A DNA stretch of 64,000 bases from Chinchilla lanigera (Eukaryota; Chordata; Mammalia; Rodentia; Chinchillidae): assembly GCF_000276665.1 (NCBI RefSeq), contig NW_004955404.1, positions 32,882,097 to 32,946,096 on the forward strand, written 5' to 3'. Position numbers and translations under genes: made by a program. This document shows positions 22,944 to 35,670 of the stretch, one piece after another. The number at the start of each line of letters is the position of its first letter. The stretch's first letter is position 1. A model generated the notes under the pieces. That model was not told the DNA's origin. It was given only the letters and a program-made list of their open reading frames with translations, and did no database searches.

Positions 22944-23618
22944 GTAAGCAGACGTTTCCAGTGATGCCTACCTCCTCCTCTTTCTCATGGTGCCATTCAT
23001 TTCCAGACCATCCTGAGGCTTGCAGAATAGTTCCGTTTGTTTGTATGTTTTCCCCCATTGCTGAAGCTATTCCCTCAAGTAAAAATCATTTGAGATTTTG
23101 GTTGATTCTCACCCAGTTACAAGCTTAAATATTACTTCTTGGATAATATGCTGAAATTAGAAGGGATAATGACCTTATAAAAAACATGTTGTTATATTTA
23201 AATGAGTGAATTTTTCAAAAGCTAACAAAAATCCAAAGTAAAGAAGATGTTTTAAGAAATAAAGTGGAAATATAACCTTACTGTTAAAATAAAATGGTTC
23301 ATTCTAAGTACAGGTATGAAAATGTTAGTTTTTATTGGGTAGAGTTGGGTTTTTTGACATTTGTATTTATCTTTTTAGCTCCATGAGGAATATGGAATGG
23401 TTGATGAAATGGAGTTCAGTTCATCTGAAAGTTGCCTAAAAGCAAGAGAAAAGTTATTTAGCAATATATAACCAAATAGATGAATTAGTTTATGGGTATT
23501 TAAAATATAACTACTAAGAGCAAAGATCCTTCTTAGTGAACGTAACACATTTTCTAATAGTTAACATTTATAGCTCCACTACTTAAAAGCATAAGGATAG
23601 TATAATTGGTTATAATTG

Positions 23619-23671
23619 GTTTCAACATTGGCATGCACATATATATAGGTTTCAACATTGGCACACATATA

Positions 23672-23716
<45 letters not shown>
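23619..23716 (+). repeat. Short direct repeat plus (TG)n(TA)n microsatellite
   Basis: ggtttcaacattggca occurs at 23619-23634 and 23648-23663. It is followed by a tgtgtg run then a tatata run up to about 23716. The array lies about 0.7 kb downstream of the KLF12 exon. Confidence 0.9.
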
Positions 23717-25169
23717 TCAGAGAGTAGCAATTAGAAGGTCTTTTCAGGTCATTTTTAGAGGATGTTATTTTTACTGTTGTGTTCAGCATGCATTTTTAAA
23801 TTCTGAAGTAATCCACAAAGTTCATGTTGACCAATGAAACATCTCCATAGTTCTCTGCATGGTATAGTGACAGACTGCTAAAGATTCAGCCCAAAATTGA
23901 AGGAGTAGAACATCATGAAAGGAAGAAAAAAAAAATCAAAAAACTATGCCACCATTACTACATTATTTGTTCATAGACAACTTTTCAGAAAAAGTCATAT
24001 GTTCACCTAGATTTCCTAGCTGGACTCATCCAGTTAAATTCAATATATCTTCCAACTATGCAGATAAAGTAGTTTCAACATTGACGAATTAACCTAATCA
24101 CGGGGAGACTCATTCTATTCCTTTAGAGTTCCGATGTCTCATTTCACTTCTTGAAATGTGGGTGCATGAATTTAATAAAACAAATTTCTGCATAATATAT
24201 AAAGATTAAGTCTCCTTCAGAGAAAACAATCTTTTTTAGTGCTTATAGGGGGGAAGTAGTCTCTCATATTTCACAGTATTGCTTTTACTTTATAATACTT
24301 TCTTCAACTCAAATAGCAATGGCCTGTTCCAACCTTTCATGTTAGAGGGAGGCAGAAACTACAGAAGCCCCGCAGTCAAAAATTGCGGCACGGATCAGTG
24401 GTCAAAGCCTGGATCGTGACTTTTTGTCACCTGTCCCCTGACATTTAACAGTGTCCAGAGGTTCTTTCAGCTTCAATATCTTTTTCCAGTTTTAAGGTAA
24501 GATTTGCCTGAAAGATTTAGATGTTCATAAAATGAAGACCAATAATTATAGAGGTTTTAAGTATGAATAAAAACCCTGTATCACATTATTTATAGAAAGT
24601 AGGGATGTTTTTTGTTCTTAAACAGGGACAGGAAACATTGTGGGTTCTTAAATATTACTTAGTGGCTTTGCATGAAGGCCAGTTTTCTTTCTTGTGAATG
24701 GAGCTGGTGTTGGCATTTTAACCCTAATTTAGATTGTGTATACTGGAGCAAAATGGGACCTTTATTTTTTTCCTTAGTTGTTTAATGAACTATAATTTCA
24801 TTCTTGAATGGAAAAGCTTCAAGAGAAGCAGTCTGCAACATTTACTGAAGTGTATTAGAACTTAACTATTGATTACAGTGTTCATAATTTGTAATACTTT
24901 ACGTCTGCAACTTAAAATAAGAAATAAAACATACAATTTCAGTGATCTTATTTTTGGCCACTTTGGGTTTTTCATTGGAGGTGATGGGGTGGGTGCTGCC
25001 TACCATATAATTTCAGAATCTCAGACCTAATATTTTTTTTTTTTTAGTAAGGAATGCTAGAATATTGAAGATCTTATAATCCTTATTCATACCTAAAGGC
25101 TGTTTCAAGTTTGATTCTTTATAAGAAAATATAAACATGTTAGCGAAATTTAGGTAATCACATGTGGTT
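23717..25169. other. Unique AT-rich intron
   Basis: Nothing recognised. The region downstream of the exon has several long A or T runs and no repeat family I can name. Confidence 0.45.
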
Positions 25170-25253
25170 TTGTTGTTTGGTACCAGGAATCAAACTCAGG
25201 ACCTTGCGCTTGCTAATTAGGTGCTTGTGCTGCTGAGCTGTTTCCCCGGCCTC
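25170..25253 (-). mobile_element. Older ID-like SINE, reverse
   Basis: gtaccaggaatcaaactcag, gaccttgcgcttgctaat and gctgctgagctgtttcccc identify a diverged reverse copy. The flanking sequences 'acatgtggttttg' and 'catatggggttttg' may be a decayed target-site duplication. Confidence 0.8.
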
Positions 25254-28200
25254 ATATGGGGTTTTGAAAAGATGAGAAATGTTTTCCAACAAAAAATTAC
25301 AGAAACTAACGTGTCCCAGCAGTGAATATGAAAACCTGAAGTTGATACATGAAAAGAATTTGTAATCACTCTGGAAAACGTAGTTTAGAGACCCTGCCTT
25401 TAAGACACAGACATTAAACTTCAGTCTTCAGAGGAGAAGCTGCTGTTTCTTCCAGGCTGCAGAAAGCATTTTAAAGATGCTGCTTTACATAGGCCTTCTG
25501 TTTCTGTGCTCCATGGGGGCATGTGTTTGTTCCCTCCTGCTTGTTATAAATAGGCTTTCAGGTCTTCTCCTGTCAGCTGGTATCTGCATGTCTCCCAGCC
25601 TTCCAAGAAATTCAGGACCTAATGATCGCATTCCAAGGGCTAAAAGAAGGCTGTAGACCAGACCAAGTCTCTTACCTGAAAAATTTTGCTGCAGTGCCCT
25701 ATTTCTCTTTAATGAGTTTTGCGGCATGTTTATGCGGTCATGCCTCTTCAGGCAGATTGACATATCTTAGAGGGTGAAGTCTGGTTTTTACATTTCTCCT
25801 TTTATCTCTTACACTTCCTGGTGGATAGTAAGTGCTCAGTAAAGGCAAGATTTCATTCATCTTGTCTACAGATTATAACTACCATAGGGGTAAAGTATAA
25901 CGTCCATCAGTAGTTCTCTGTAAAACCTGGTTTGCCAGCTTCGTGAAGCTATTGTGAACATACAAGTCAAGTTGGATATACTGGAAACATTCTCACTGGT
26001 GCTGGAGGTCTTGGTCCTATGGCCATGCAATGTGTATAGGTATGGTACCAGTTCTGAAAGCCTTCTCTTTGGAGATCTCTGTCTCATGATTTTAGTTATG
26101 GGATATCTCAGTAGATTATCACTAGTGTTTCCTGAAATGTGACTTCAGTTTTCTTCAAGCTTGTCGGTAATCCAGCACATGCTGCTAAGCAGTCTGCAGG
26201 AAGACTGTGTGCTCTTGTGATATGCTTTGGGGCACAGCGAGGAATGTTTGAGTGACTTTGTGTGTGACCTTCGGTGCTCATGCCCTGCTGTTACAAGAAC
26301 TTCCCAAATGCTGTCAGTCTTTGGATGTTCTAACATGTTATTAAGCAAAGAACTACAGCAGGAAGAAGAGTTTTGGAACTATTATACCCAGAGATAAGGC
26401 AGTATAGGGAAAAAGGGCACTGCCTCAAAGACATAAAACGTGATTTTGTTGCTGGCCCTGAAGTCACTAGCTGACTGACATTGGAAAGTTCCCTCATAGA
26501 GCCAGGCTCCTCAGTACTTCTCCATGCAGTGGGGGTGTTGGAGAAAAGCCCTTCCTTCTCAGGTTTGTGATATCCTAAGATCCCGGGAAAGGGCAAAGAG
26601 AGAAAGCATTTCTAATTCTGGGTGCGGTGCTCATACTACCAAAAAAATGTATGTGGAAACAAAACTGCCCGGTCTTCCAAACGAGACAGGCTGAGTTCAG
26701 ATACTTTTTCAGCCAGGTAGCAGCGTGTAGATAAGACTTAGTCTCTGTCACCTTACTTCCCCTTGGTCAGGAAGCGGAGTTAACCACCCAGAATCAAAGG
26801 AAGCTGCTACATATGGTGGGTGCAGGACAAATGTTTGCCTTTTGAAGAAAAATAGGAGGAAAGACTCTGTTCTTTCCATTTTTGTTCCTGTGGTTTTCAT
26901 GAGATATTTAGCAGAGATTTCAAAATCTGTTATCATTCCATAATCCTACAGGTAGTTAAGGTAAATCATCCTACAGGTAGTTAAGGTAAATCTCATTTTC
27001 AAGGATACCCACAGAAATTTTTCAAATTCCGGCGAGATGTATTATGTGAAAAATAGAATCAAAGGGAAAATGAGAATGGTTTGGCTACATTTTCTGAAAT
27101 GAAGTTCAGAGTTCATGTGCCTTAGAGATACTTACAGCAGTATTTACACATAAAATGATAAAGCTATCTGGGATATGCTGTAAAGCAAAACAGGAGAGAA
27201 GAATGCATAGGACTAGAGATGAAACAAGAATGGTGGTGGTTCCATCATTACTGAAGCTGGAAGATGGATACAAGAGGAGTTTGTTTATTCTGCCTAATTT
27301 TGTATGTGCTCAAAATTCTTTAAAATGTGTAAGAAAAGAAAGTAATCCTTAACAAAAATATGAGAAAAGTTTACATAAATACAGCAGCTTTAAAAGAGGG
27401 ATAAAAGCAATATTTCTTACTGGTCTCCTTCACTGCCAGTCTGCTGAGCCTTGTGCGTCTGCCATAGGGGAGGAGCAGTCCCTGACCAGCCACTAGAATG
27501 TGAGCTGTTTGTTACCCTGCCTCCTCAACTGTGGATCCGTAGAGAAGAGTGGTGTCAGTGCGTTAGATCGAGAGGCGGGAAGAGAATGGCTGGTCGGTCA
27601 GTTTTAAGTGCTGCAAGTAGCCAGTGACTGAGAGGTAAAAGACCCGTATGTGTTACCCATGGAGGAGAAAGCCTAAGGCTCCTCGTGGCAGTGCCACGTA
27701 GCTAGGAGGGCTGAAGGGGGTGAAGGTGACAGGTAAAAGTTCAAGGGCTACTTCCATTCTTACTATCTGGAAATCTCAGCCTGCCCCACAACAGACCTCT
27801 GTGTACTCTCATTTTAGAAATAAGACAGAAGAGCACAGTGATTTTTTTGCCCTTACGGCAGCCTGCAGTAAGTTTACAAACCATTCTGCAGGACATTTGT
27901 AATGTTGTGTGAGGACATTCCTATCTCAAAGAGGTGACTAGCACCATGAAACAGTTACAACGGAACTGCCTCAAGAGGAGAGCTTAAGCATTGTATCTTC
28001 TCAGCCCAGGAGCTTATGAATAGACAAAGCTCAGTAAATTGTGATTCACTCAGATACTGTTTATCTGGGGGCCTGTTTGCCACACTGTGGAATGGGAGTG
28101 ATTTTGAGACTGGTGCTGTTTTGAAAAAAATTCTAATCCTTAGACTTAATAAAGAAGTATAGACAGGTGCAAGTATTGTAGCTGCATTTAGAGGTGTGGT

Positions 28201-29327
28201 ATGCAGTGCTTATTTAAGGCAGGCAATTCCATTAAAATTTAGTAGTTTTAGGGGGGAAAAAAGCCAACAGCAAACCTTACTTATTTCCTCAACAAACATC
28301 TGTTTAATTTTACATTATAGATTTAATGTACATCTGCATGTAAGGCTTAGTAAGACTGTTACTTTAATGCCCTCATCAAAGGGAAGAAAAGGCATTTATT
28401 AAAACGCCACTTACATTACCCTTTAACAGGCCTCATTATTTCCCCTCCTACTGTGGAACAGGGGCCAGCATCACTAGTAATGGTAGAATTATCTTGGAAA
28501 TATGAATTTGCTTATCATTTAATATTCTCTGATGACCCACTGCTTGAGACCTTTTGATCTGTACTGAAATCTTTGCTTGTCACTACCTGGCTTCAAAAGA
28601 AAACATATGCAGAAGCTGTGATTTTGCTAATGTGAGAAGACCGGTATTTTTTTTTTAAGCAGAAAATATCTGCACTTGCAGAACTCATGTTTTAGCAAAG
28701 AGATATCCTCTACTAGAGATGCAGAGTTGGACTGATTTTAATAATGTCAGAATGGCCAATAAATGTATTAATAGAAAGAATTGAAAATCAATGAGCTGTG
28801 ATAGTAATTACATATAGTACCCAAGGGAAATATAGCAGGCAGACAAATCCTTTCCCTGAGGGCCTGCCCTGGGCACAGCTATGAAGTTGATAATTCTGCC
28901 ATTCCTCCTTCCCTAGCAGTGTGCGTTCTCCTTCAACTTGATTCTCTTGTCACCTATAGTCCTAATACCTTGATGGTCTCATTGTGCCATAATGGCTCAG
29001 AGTATCTACAGAGGACCAGTTGTAACTGTAGTCTCACTAAATGAAGAGAACATAAAATGCTGTCCTTTCTGAGAGTTATTTGCATTTTTATAGGGTCAAT
29101 GCTTTGTACAAAGGAATGCTTCTTAAAGAAATTTCATGCTCTGAATAATTTGAGGATTTTGAGTTGAGGCAAATTAACCTTTCCAGAATGTTTCAGCTTA
29201 TGTAAGACCTGATCTATTTTGTCTATTTGTGTTTGTGGTAGAAAAAAAAAAAATGTACGTGTACCATGAGGCATGTATTTCCCTCTATTTGGTGTTTTCT
29301 TGTGCTAACATTTACACACTGATCTAC
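25254..29327. other. Unique intron
   Basis: No repeat family or exon recognised across about 4 kb apart from the 25-bp duplication at 26943-26992. Several short open frames exist on both strands, none with a known motif. Confidence 0.4.
26943..26992 (+). repeat. Perfect 25-bp tandem duplication
   Basis: The unit beginning atcctacaggtagttaaggt occurs twice without mismatch, at 26943-26967 and 26968-26992. Two copies only. Confidence 0.95.
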
Positions 29328-29899
29328 TGTTACACAAAATTTGGGCTGTATTCCGCAAGAGACCAAAGAACTTTATGAGAACAGACAAAGTTTTAATTTA
29401 GACCAGTCACCTCTCATCTGGACTTGCAAGTCAGGGAAGTGGGCGTGGGCCTGCCTTTGTTCCCAGCTTATATACATTTTTGGTTTCCATGGTAACAGAT
29501 TGGAATGTTGTAGCCCTGGCCACATGTTGTTTTCCTTGTGCCACATAACTGGGTCAAGCTCCGGTCATGAGCCCAACCACAATAATATATACTTTCTGTA
29601 CTCTGTTATATATGTCCCCCTTTAGATAACCATACATTTCCTTTATGATTACAATGTTTATCTAGGGCCAGGGAAAGGAAGAAACAACCCAGGCAAGGTC
29701 ATAGGTAGTTATCTAGGCTCTGGTGTTCTTTGTCTTTGGAAAAACATTCCAGAGCTAAGTCAGGATTGCAATGTTAACTCTTTACAACCCCTCCGGGATG
29801 TTTCTCAAGACACATGTTGAGGCTTGCATTAAGACTAGAATTATTCTGTCTTAAAATGATATGCTAAGAGTCGCAGTCCCCTACATACAGTGTCTCACA
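29328..29899 (-). mobile_element. Solo LTR of an endogenous retrovirus, antisense to KLF12
   Basis: Read on the minus strand, the 572-bp block starts TGTGAGACACTG and ends TTGTGTAACA, the TG...CA ends of an LTR. It contains in order a CCAAT box, an X-box palindrome, a TATA box (29477-29467) and, about 70-100 bp further on, ATTAAA and CATAAA polyadenylation-type signals. No internal retroviral sequence lies on either side, so it is a solo LTR left by recombination or an isolated fragment. I see no matching target-site duplication: the flanks are gatctac and gaaaaaa. The ERV class is not assigned. Confidence 0.7.
29467..29503 (-). promoter_or_regulatory. LTR core promoter: CCAAT, X-box, TATA
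   Basis: On the minus strand: CCAAT at 29503-29499, then the near-palindrome GTTACCATGGAAAC at 29496-29483 matching the RFX-type X-box (GTTNCCATGGNAAC), then TATATAAG at 29474-29467. Spacing is compact and ordered as in a Pol II promoter. Transcription from it would run antisense to KLF12. Activity is not shown by sequence alone. Confidence 0.65.
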
Positions 29900-30004
29900 G
29901 AAAAAATCCTATTAACTCTTAGGGGAGTTTTACTTCTGAGCATGAAGGATGAACTGCTGTGGGAATTGATCTCCCACCGTAAAAAACTAGAAAACCAAGG
30001 AATA
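29900..30004. other. Short host segment between LTR and L1
   Basis: About 105 bp that ends with gaaaaccaaggaata, the left copy of the L1 target-site duplication. No feature recognised. Confidence 0.6.
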
Positions 30005-33000
30005 AATTAAATAGCACCCTCCTGAACAACCAATGGGGCACAGATGAAATTAAAGAAAAAATTAGTTTCTGCAATTAAATGACAATGGCAATACAACATA
30101 CTGGAACTTATGGGACACAGCGAAAGAAGTCCTACAAGGGAAATTTATAGCAGTGAATAACCCATGTCAGGAAACAGAGCAGGTGCAGATAAACAACTTA
30201 ACGGTGAACCTCAAACTTCTGGAAAAAGAAGAGCGGGCTAAGCCAAAAGCTCATATGAGGGAGGAATTTTTAAAGTTCAGAGCAGAAATTAGTGCATTGG
30301 AGACTAAAATAATACAGAGAATCAATGAATCAAAGAGTTGGTTCTTTAAAAAATTAAATGAAATTGACAAACACTTAGCCAACCTTATCAAAAAAAGGAA
30401 AGAAAAGACTCAAATCCATGCAATTAGGAATGAAAAGGGTGAAATCATGATGGACCCTGCAGAAATCCAGATCATCTACACCTACTTTGAAAACTTGTAT
30501 TCTAATGAGATGGAAAATGCAGAAGAAATGAATAGATTCGTAGATACATAAGAATTACTAAAGCTGAATCAATAAGATATAAAAATCCTAAATAAACCAA
30601 TGTCAATCAGTGAAATCAAAGACGTAATTAAAAACCTATCAACAGAGAAAAACCCAGAACTTGATGGATTCACTGCTGAATTCTCCAAGAAATTGAGAAA
30701 CGACCTAGCACCACTATTTCCCAAATGCTTTAATAAAGTCGAAAGGGAAGCAGTACTCCCAAATTCATTCTGGAAGCATACCAAAATGACCCAACTAAGA
30801 GAGAGAATTATAAGCCAAATTCCCTAATGAACATAGATGCAAAAATTTTCAATAAAATACTGGCAAATAGAAGGCAGCAGTCATCAAGAAGATTATGTAC
30901 TGTAACCAAGATTATACACCATGACCAAGTGTGATTCTTCCCAGGGATGTAGGGATGGCTCAACATATGTAAATCAATAAATATAGTACCCTGTGTTAAC
31001 ACAGCCAAGGACAAAAGTTATATGATCTTCTCAATAGATGCAGAAAAAGATTTTGACAAAGTCTAATACTGATTCATGGTCAAAACCCTACAAAAAATTA
31101 GATGGTCTTTATTTCAATCTGATAAAAGCCACCTATGACCAACCAATAGCCAGCATTATACTAAATGGACAAAAACTGAAAGCTTTCTCTCTAAACTCAG
31201 AACAAGACAAGGATGTCTACTATCTGCAGTCTTACTCAACATAGTCCTGGAAACTTTGGTCACAGCAGTTAGAAGAGAGAAAGAAATAAAAGGAATAATG
31301 AAAGGAAAGGAGGAAATTAAATTATCATTATTTGCAGATGACATGATACTCCACATAGAAGACCCCAAAAACTCCACTAAAAAACTGCTAGATTTAATAA
31401 ATTCAGTAGCGTAACTGGATACAAAGCCAACACTCAAAAATGAATAGCTCTCATGTACACGGTTAACAAACTCACTGAGAGAGAAATTAGGGAAACAGCC
31501 TTTCAAAATAGTATCCAAAAAGTGAAATACCTAGGAATCAATCCAACAAAGAATGTAGAAGACCTCTACATTGAAAACTACAGTGCTCTGAAAAAAAGGG
31601 ATTGAAGCAGATGTCAGAAAAGGAAAGATATCCCTTGCTCTTGAGTAGGAAGAACAGATACAATAAAAATGGCCGTACTTCCAAAACTGCTTTACATTTT
31701 TAATGAAATTCTGATCAAAATTCCAATAGCATATCTCTCAAAATTAGAAGAAACAATCATTTGAAACCAGAAGAAACCTAGAATAGCAAAGACTATTTAG
31801 GCAACAAAGGCAAGGTGCAGGAATACCACAATCCCCGACTTGAAATTACACTATAAAGCTACTGTGATTAAAAACAGCCTGGCACTTGCAAACAAAACAA
31901 AACAAAACAAAACAGACGTGAACATCAGTGGAACAGAGATTAGCAGGTGCAGAAACAACCACAGATGTACCCAACCATCTTTTACAAGATGCCAAACACA
32001 GTCACTGGAAGAAAGATAGCCTCTTCAATAAGTGATGCTGGAAAAACTGGCTCTGCATATGCTGATGATTAAAATTAGACTCATATCTTTCACCATGCAC
32101 TAAACTAAATTTGAAATAGATCGAAGATCTAAATAGTAAAACAGAAACATTAGATCTCCTGGAAGACAGAACAAGTAAAAGTCTTGAAAAAATTAGCAAA
32201 GCAAAGACTTTATGAATAAAACTTTGGCCACACAGGAACTATCACAAAGAATCAACAACAGGGATTGCATCTTCCTAAAAAGCTTTTTCAAAGCAAAAGA
32301 AACCACCAACAGAGTGAAAAAACACCCCACAAATTGGGAAAAAATTTTAGCCAACTGTCGCTTAGATAAAGGACTTCTATCTAGAACATATAAAAAATTA
32401 AACAAAATTAGGGCCCCAAATTCAAAGACCCAGCCCAAAAATGGGCATCTGAGATGAATGCACACTTCTCAGATGAAGAATACAAAAGGCAAATAAATAT
32501 GTGAAAAAGTGTTCAACATTATTGGTCATTCAAGAAATGCAAATTAAAACAATACTGAGATTCCATCTCGCTCCAGAAAGAATGGCTATCATCAAGAAAT
32601 CAACTAATAACAAATGCTGGTGAGGCTGTGGGGAAAAAGGAACCTTTCTTCACTGTTGATGGGAGTGTACACTGATGCAATCACTGTTGAAATCAGTTTG
32701 AAAATTCCTCAAAAAACTAGGATTAGAGGTCTCATTCAACCCAGCTATTCTCCTTCTGAGTATCTTCCCAGAAGAATTAAAAACATCATAGCACAGTGGT
32801 ATGTTCTCACCCATGTTTATAGCAGCACAGATTATAATAGCTAGATCTGGGAAACAACCCAAATGCCCATCAGCTGAGGAATGTATAAAAAGATATGGTC
32901 TTTTTATATGGCGGAGTACTATTCAGCCATAAAGGATAAACAGAACACTTTCATAGGTAAATGGATGCAACTTGAGTGAAAAAATCCAGACATACATGTG

Positions 33001-33376
33001 TAAACATCATATTGTCTCCCTACTATGAGAAACTTAAATAGTAAATAAGATCCAAGATGTATAATAAATATTGTAAAATGGGATGAAACTTCAAAAGGAA
33101 AGAGAAGGGGGGATGAGGGAAAGGAGAAAAGAAGGAAAGGAAAAACATAACTATATATCTATATCTATCTATCTATCTATCTATATATGATAATTAAGAT
33201 TGTTCTATTAATTTGTTCATTGAGAAACATCTTTGCTAATATTATTTGGACAATTAAATGCCAATACCTTAGACTCTGAGTAATTTAAGGATAACACTAT
33301 GCAATGTAGTAACCATTGTTACGCTATTATCTTGTTTTGAAATTTTGTTTTATTTTGTGTCTCTTTAAAAGAAAAG
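30005..33376 (+). mobile_element. 5'-truncated L1 (ORF2 part plus 3' UTR), disrupted
   Basis: A 3.37-kb forward L1 lacking the 5' UTR, ORF1 and the endonuclease part of ORF2. It starts just before the reverse transcriptase domain and runs to the 3' UTR. The RT catalytic motif FADD is encoded at 31331-31342 (in [11 protein letters not shown]), and 'EKNPELDGFTAEFSKK' lies at about 30645. Frameshifts and stops split ORF2 into pieces, including an open segment of 132 codons at 30153-30551. The C-terminal region is recognisable near 32640-32900. A 15-bp target-site duplication gaaaaccaaggaata at 29990-30004 and 33377-33391 fixes the ends. An internal (CAAAA)n run lies at about 31890-31915. Dead element. 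Confidence 0.92.
33155..33188 (+). repeat. (TATC)n microsatellite in L1 3' UTR
   Basis: A short tatctatctatctatct array within the L1 tail, likely grown from an AT-rich 3' UTR stretch. Confidence 0.9.
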
Positions 33377-33391
33377 GAAAACCAAGGAATA

Positions 33392-33959
33392 GAAATGAAA
33401 AGTTTGTCACATACTGGAGAGCTGGGCAGAGTCTTGGGCAAAAAGCAAAAAATCAGGCCAGCTCTGCTGCTGTCTCAGTTGCTGCCTGCAGGCGGTGTCT
33501 GGAGAGAGGGTTCAGGCAGGGCCTGGCTGTCTCCTTGAATTAAGCAGAGACTGTAATTGGAAGAGGTGAGCGCTGCTGACTTGTAAAGGGAACAAGATCA
33601 GAGAGGAGGGAGTTGTACCCAGGGAGAGTTGCGGAGGTCTTTGCGGGGGTCCCCGTAAGCATTTGGCTGAGTAATTGTCTCAAAGAGGATTGAGAAAGGC
33701 AAGGAGTGACCATCTGGGAGCAATAGGCTAGTTCTTGGCTCTCACGTAAGGTGCACTCCAACCAGAACTGAGCGACTTCTTCCCTTGTGGGGCGCTGGGG
33801 ACAGACCATGGAAGGGTCACAGCTTGATAAGGGATTTGGATACAGTTAGTCTCTGGAAAACCTGATTTGAACCCAACATAACAAACCTTAGAAGGAACCA
33901 CTGAAAGGACCACATGGTCTGCAAGTTCCTCAATGACGTGTAAGAATAAAAACATCCTC
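33392..33959. other. Unique sequence between L1 and HAL1
   Basis: GC content is higher than in most of the window (for example ggtctttgcgggggtccccg near 33640). No repeat or exon recognised. Reverse frames at 33540-33809 and 33728-33955 carry no known domain. Confidence 0.4.
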
Positions 33960-35670
33960 CAGAGAAATTCAGCAAAAGCCAGCGCTCAATGATATCAGAA
34001 TCACAGTGTCCTGCTTTCAGTCGGAATTAGCAGGATGCAAATGAGGAGAAAAGTATAACTCATAACCAAATAAAAAATCAATAGAAACACATCTCTGTAT
34101 GACAGAAATAATGAATCACTAGACAAAGACCTTAAAATACCTATATCTTGTAAGTATATTTAGGAATTTGAAGGAAAAGACATGAATGATTTGAGAAAAG
34201 ATTAAGAATTAAATAGAAAAAAGAGAATTAAAGAGGTGTGAAAAAAGTATCTGAAAATTTAAAAATAACACAGATCACATTAATACTCAGTGCAGAAGAG
34301 AAAGATCAGTGACTGAATACATACAATAGAGACCATCCAACATATGACTCAAAGAGAAAGAAAAGTTGGAAATAAAGAGTAGAGCCCCAGTGAGTCATGG
34401 AACAATACTGAGTTGCCTAACAGGTATACAAGTGGACTGTCCAGAGGAGGGGAAAATCATAAACTATATCTCTGAAAAAATAATCACTGAACATTGTTTA
34501 AATATGAAAATTTTGAACTTACAAATCCCAGGAAGTTCAGTGAACCCCAGCCGAACCACCACATCAAAACACATACTAATCACCTTTGTTTTGTACCCGG
34601 AATTGAACTCAGGACCTTGAGCTTGCCAAGTAAGGCACTGTGCTGCTGAGCTATATAACCCCGACTGAAAAACAGATAATAATCAAATTGCTGGATAGAA
34701 GAAATGAAGGAAAGTAGCTTTAAAAATAACCAAAGGGGATCAAATATACTGTATGTATGAAGGAATAAAACTCAGACTTGTTGTCAAACAATAGTTTTTA
34801 GGATAAGATAAACTTTTGATGTTTTTACTTTTTAAGGATGAACTTCTTTAGGCAGAAGTCAAAGAATGCTAGATAGAAATTTGAATCTAGCCAAGCAAGT
34901 GAGTACCTAGAATAGTAAATATATGGACAAAAATAAAAGGTTTAAGAATATTTTAAACAATTGACTGCCTAAAGCAAGTAATTGATTGTGAAATTTCTAG
35001 CATTGAATGAAAATGAGAAACATTAGCACAGAGAGAGAGTGAGAATGGAAGGAAGTGTAAGGCTGTATGATTCTTCCATGTGACAAGTGGCATGGTATCA
35101 TTGGACGGTAGACTGTGATACAGGAAGGCATACATTTTAAATCCTAGAAGAATTGTGCACACAAACAATCCCACATAGTAAATCAGTAGTGAAGATGAAC
35201 TGGAAACAAAAAAATAATCACAAAGAAGGAAAAGAAAACAGGAAGAAGGAACAAAGAGTGGATAGGAAAAATAGAAAACAGGAAGATTTGAACTGAATAT
35301 AATGATAATTACATCAGATACAAATAGTTGATTTCAATAACTAGCAGATTATCGTATTGGAAATACAAGTAAGGACAAACTACATGCCATCTAAAAAAAT
35401 CTTTAAGCAAAAAGACACAATCAGGTTAAAAGTATAAGCACAGAATTGAGAATGCTCAGATTGGTGTAAAGGGAAAGTAGAACAGTGATTGCGGGGTGGG
35501 GTGTGAGGAGTAGTTGTTTGATGAGTACAGGGTTTCAGTTTTGTAAGATGGAAAAAATTTTAAAACGTGTTTTGCAATTTGAACATGGCTAACACTATAG
35601 TACTGTACACTTGAAGTGGTAAGTGGATAAGTTTTATGTGCTCTTTATCACAGTTAACAATTTTTAAAAG
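33960..35670 (+). mobile_element. Old HAL1/L1M-type LINE, forward
   Basis: The ORF1-like part contains 'aaatcccaggaagttcagtg', 'aaaacacatactaatca' and, after a SINE, 'aataatcaaattgctgg'. The distal part contains 'agacacaatcaggttaaaag' and the typical 3' end 'gggtttcagttttgtaagat', 'gtactgtacacttgaagtgg'. These match ancient L1M/HAL1 elements. Fully decayed. A reverse SINE splits it at 34583-34668. Confidence 0.6.
34583..34668 (-). mobile_element. Older ID-like SINE, reverse, inside HAL1
   Basis: gtacccggaattgaactcag, gaccttgagcttgccaagta and gctgctgagctatataac identify a diverged reverse copy. Confidence 0.82.

Noticed and set aside
25905..26142. Possible pseudogene: a short stretch reads like ILTGAGGLGPMA, recalling a nucleotide-binding glycine motif
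   Set aside because: The similarity covers about a dozen residues, stops follow soon after, and no other part of a dehydrogenase was recognisable.
30153..32862. Several open frames of 65-132 codons as separate genes
   Set aside because: They are pieces of the disrupted L1 ORF2, or its antisense shadows, not genes.
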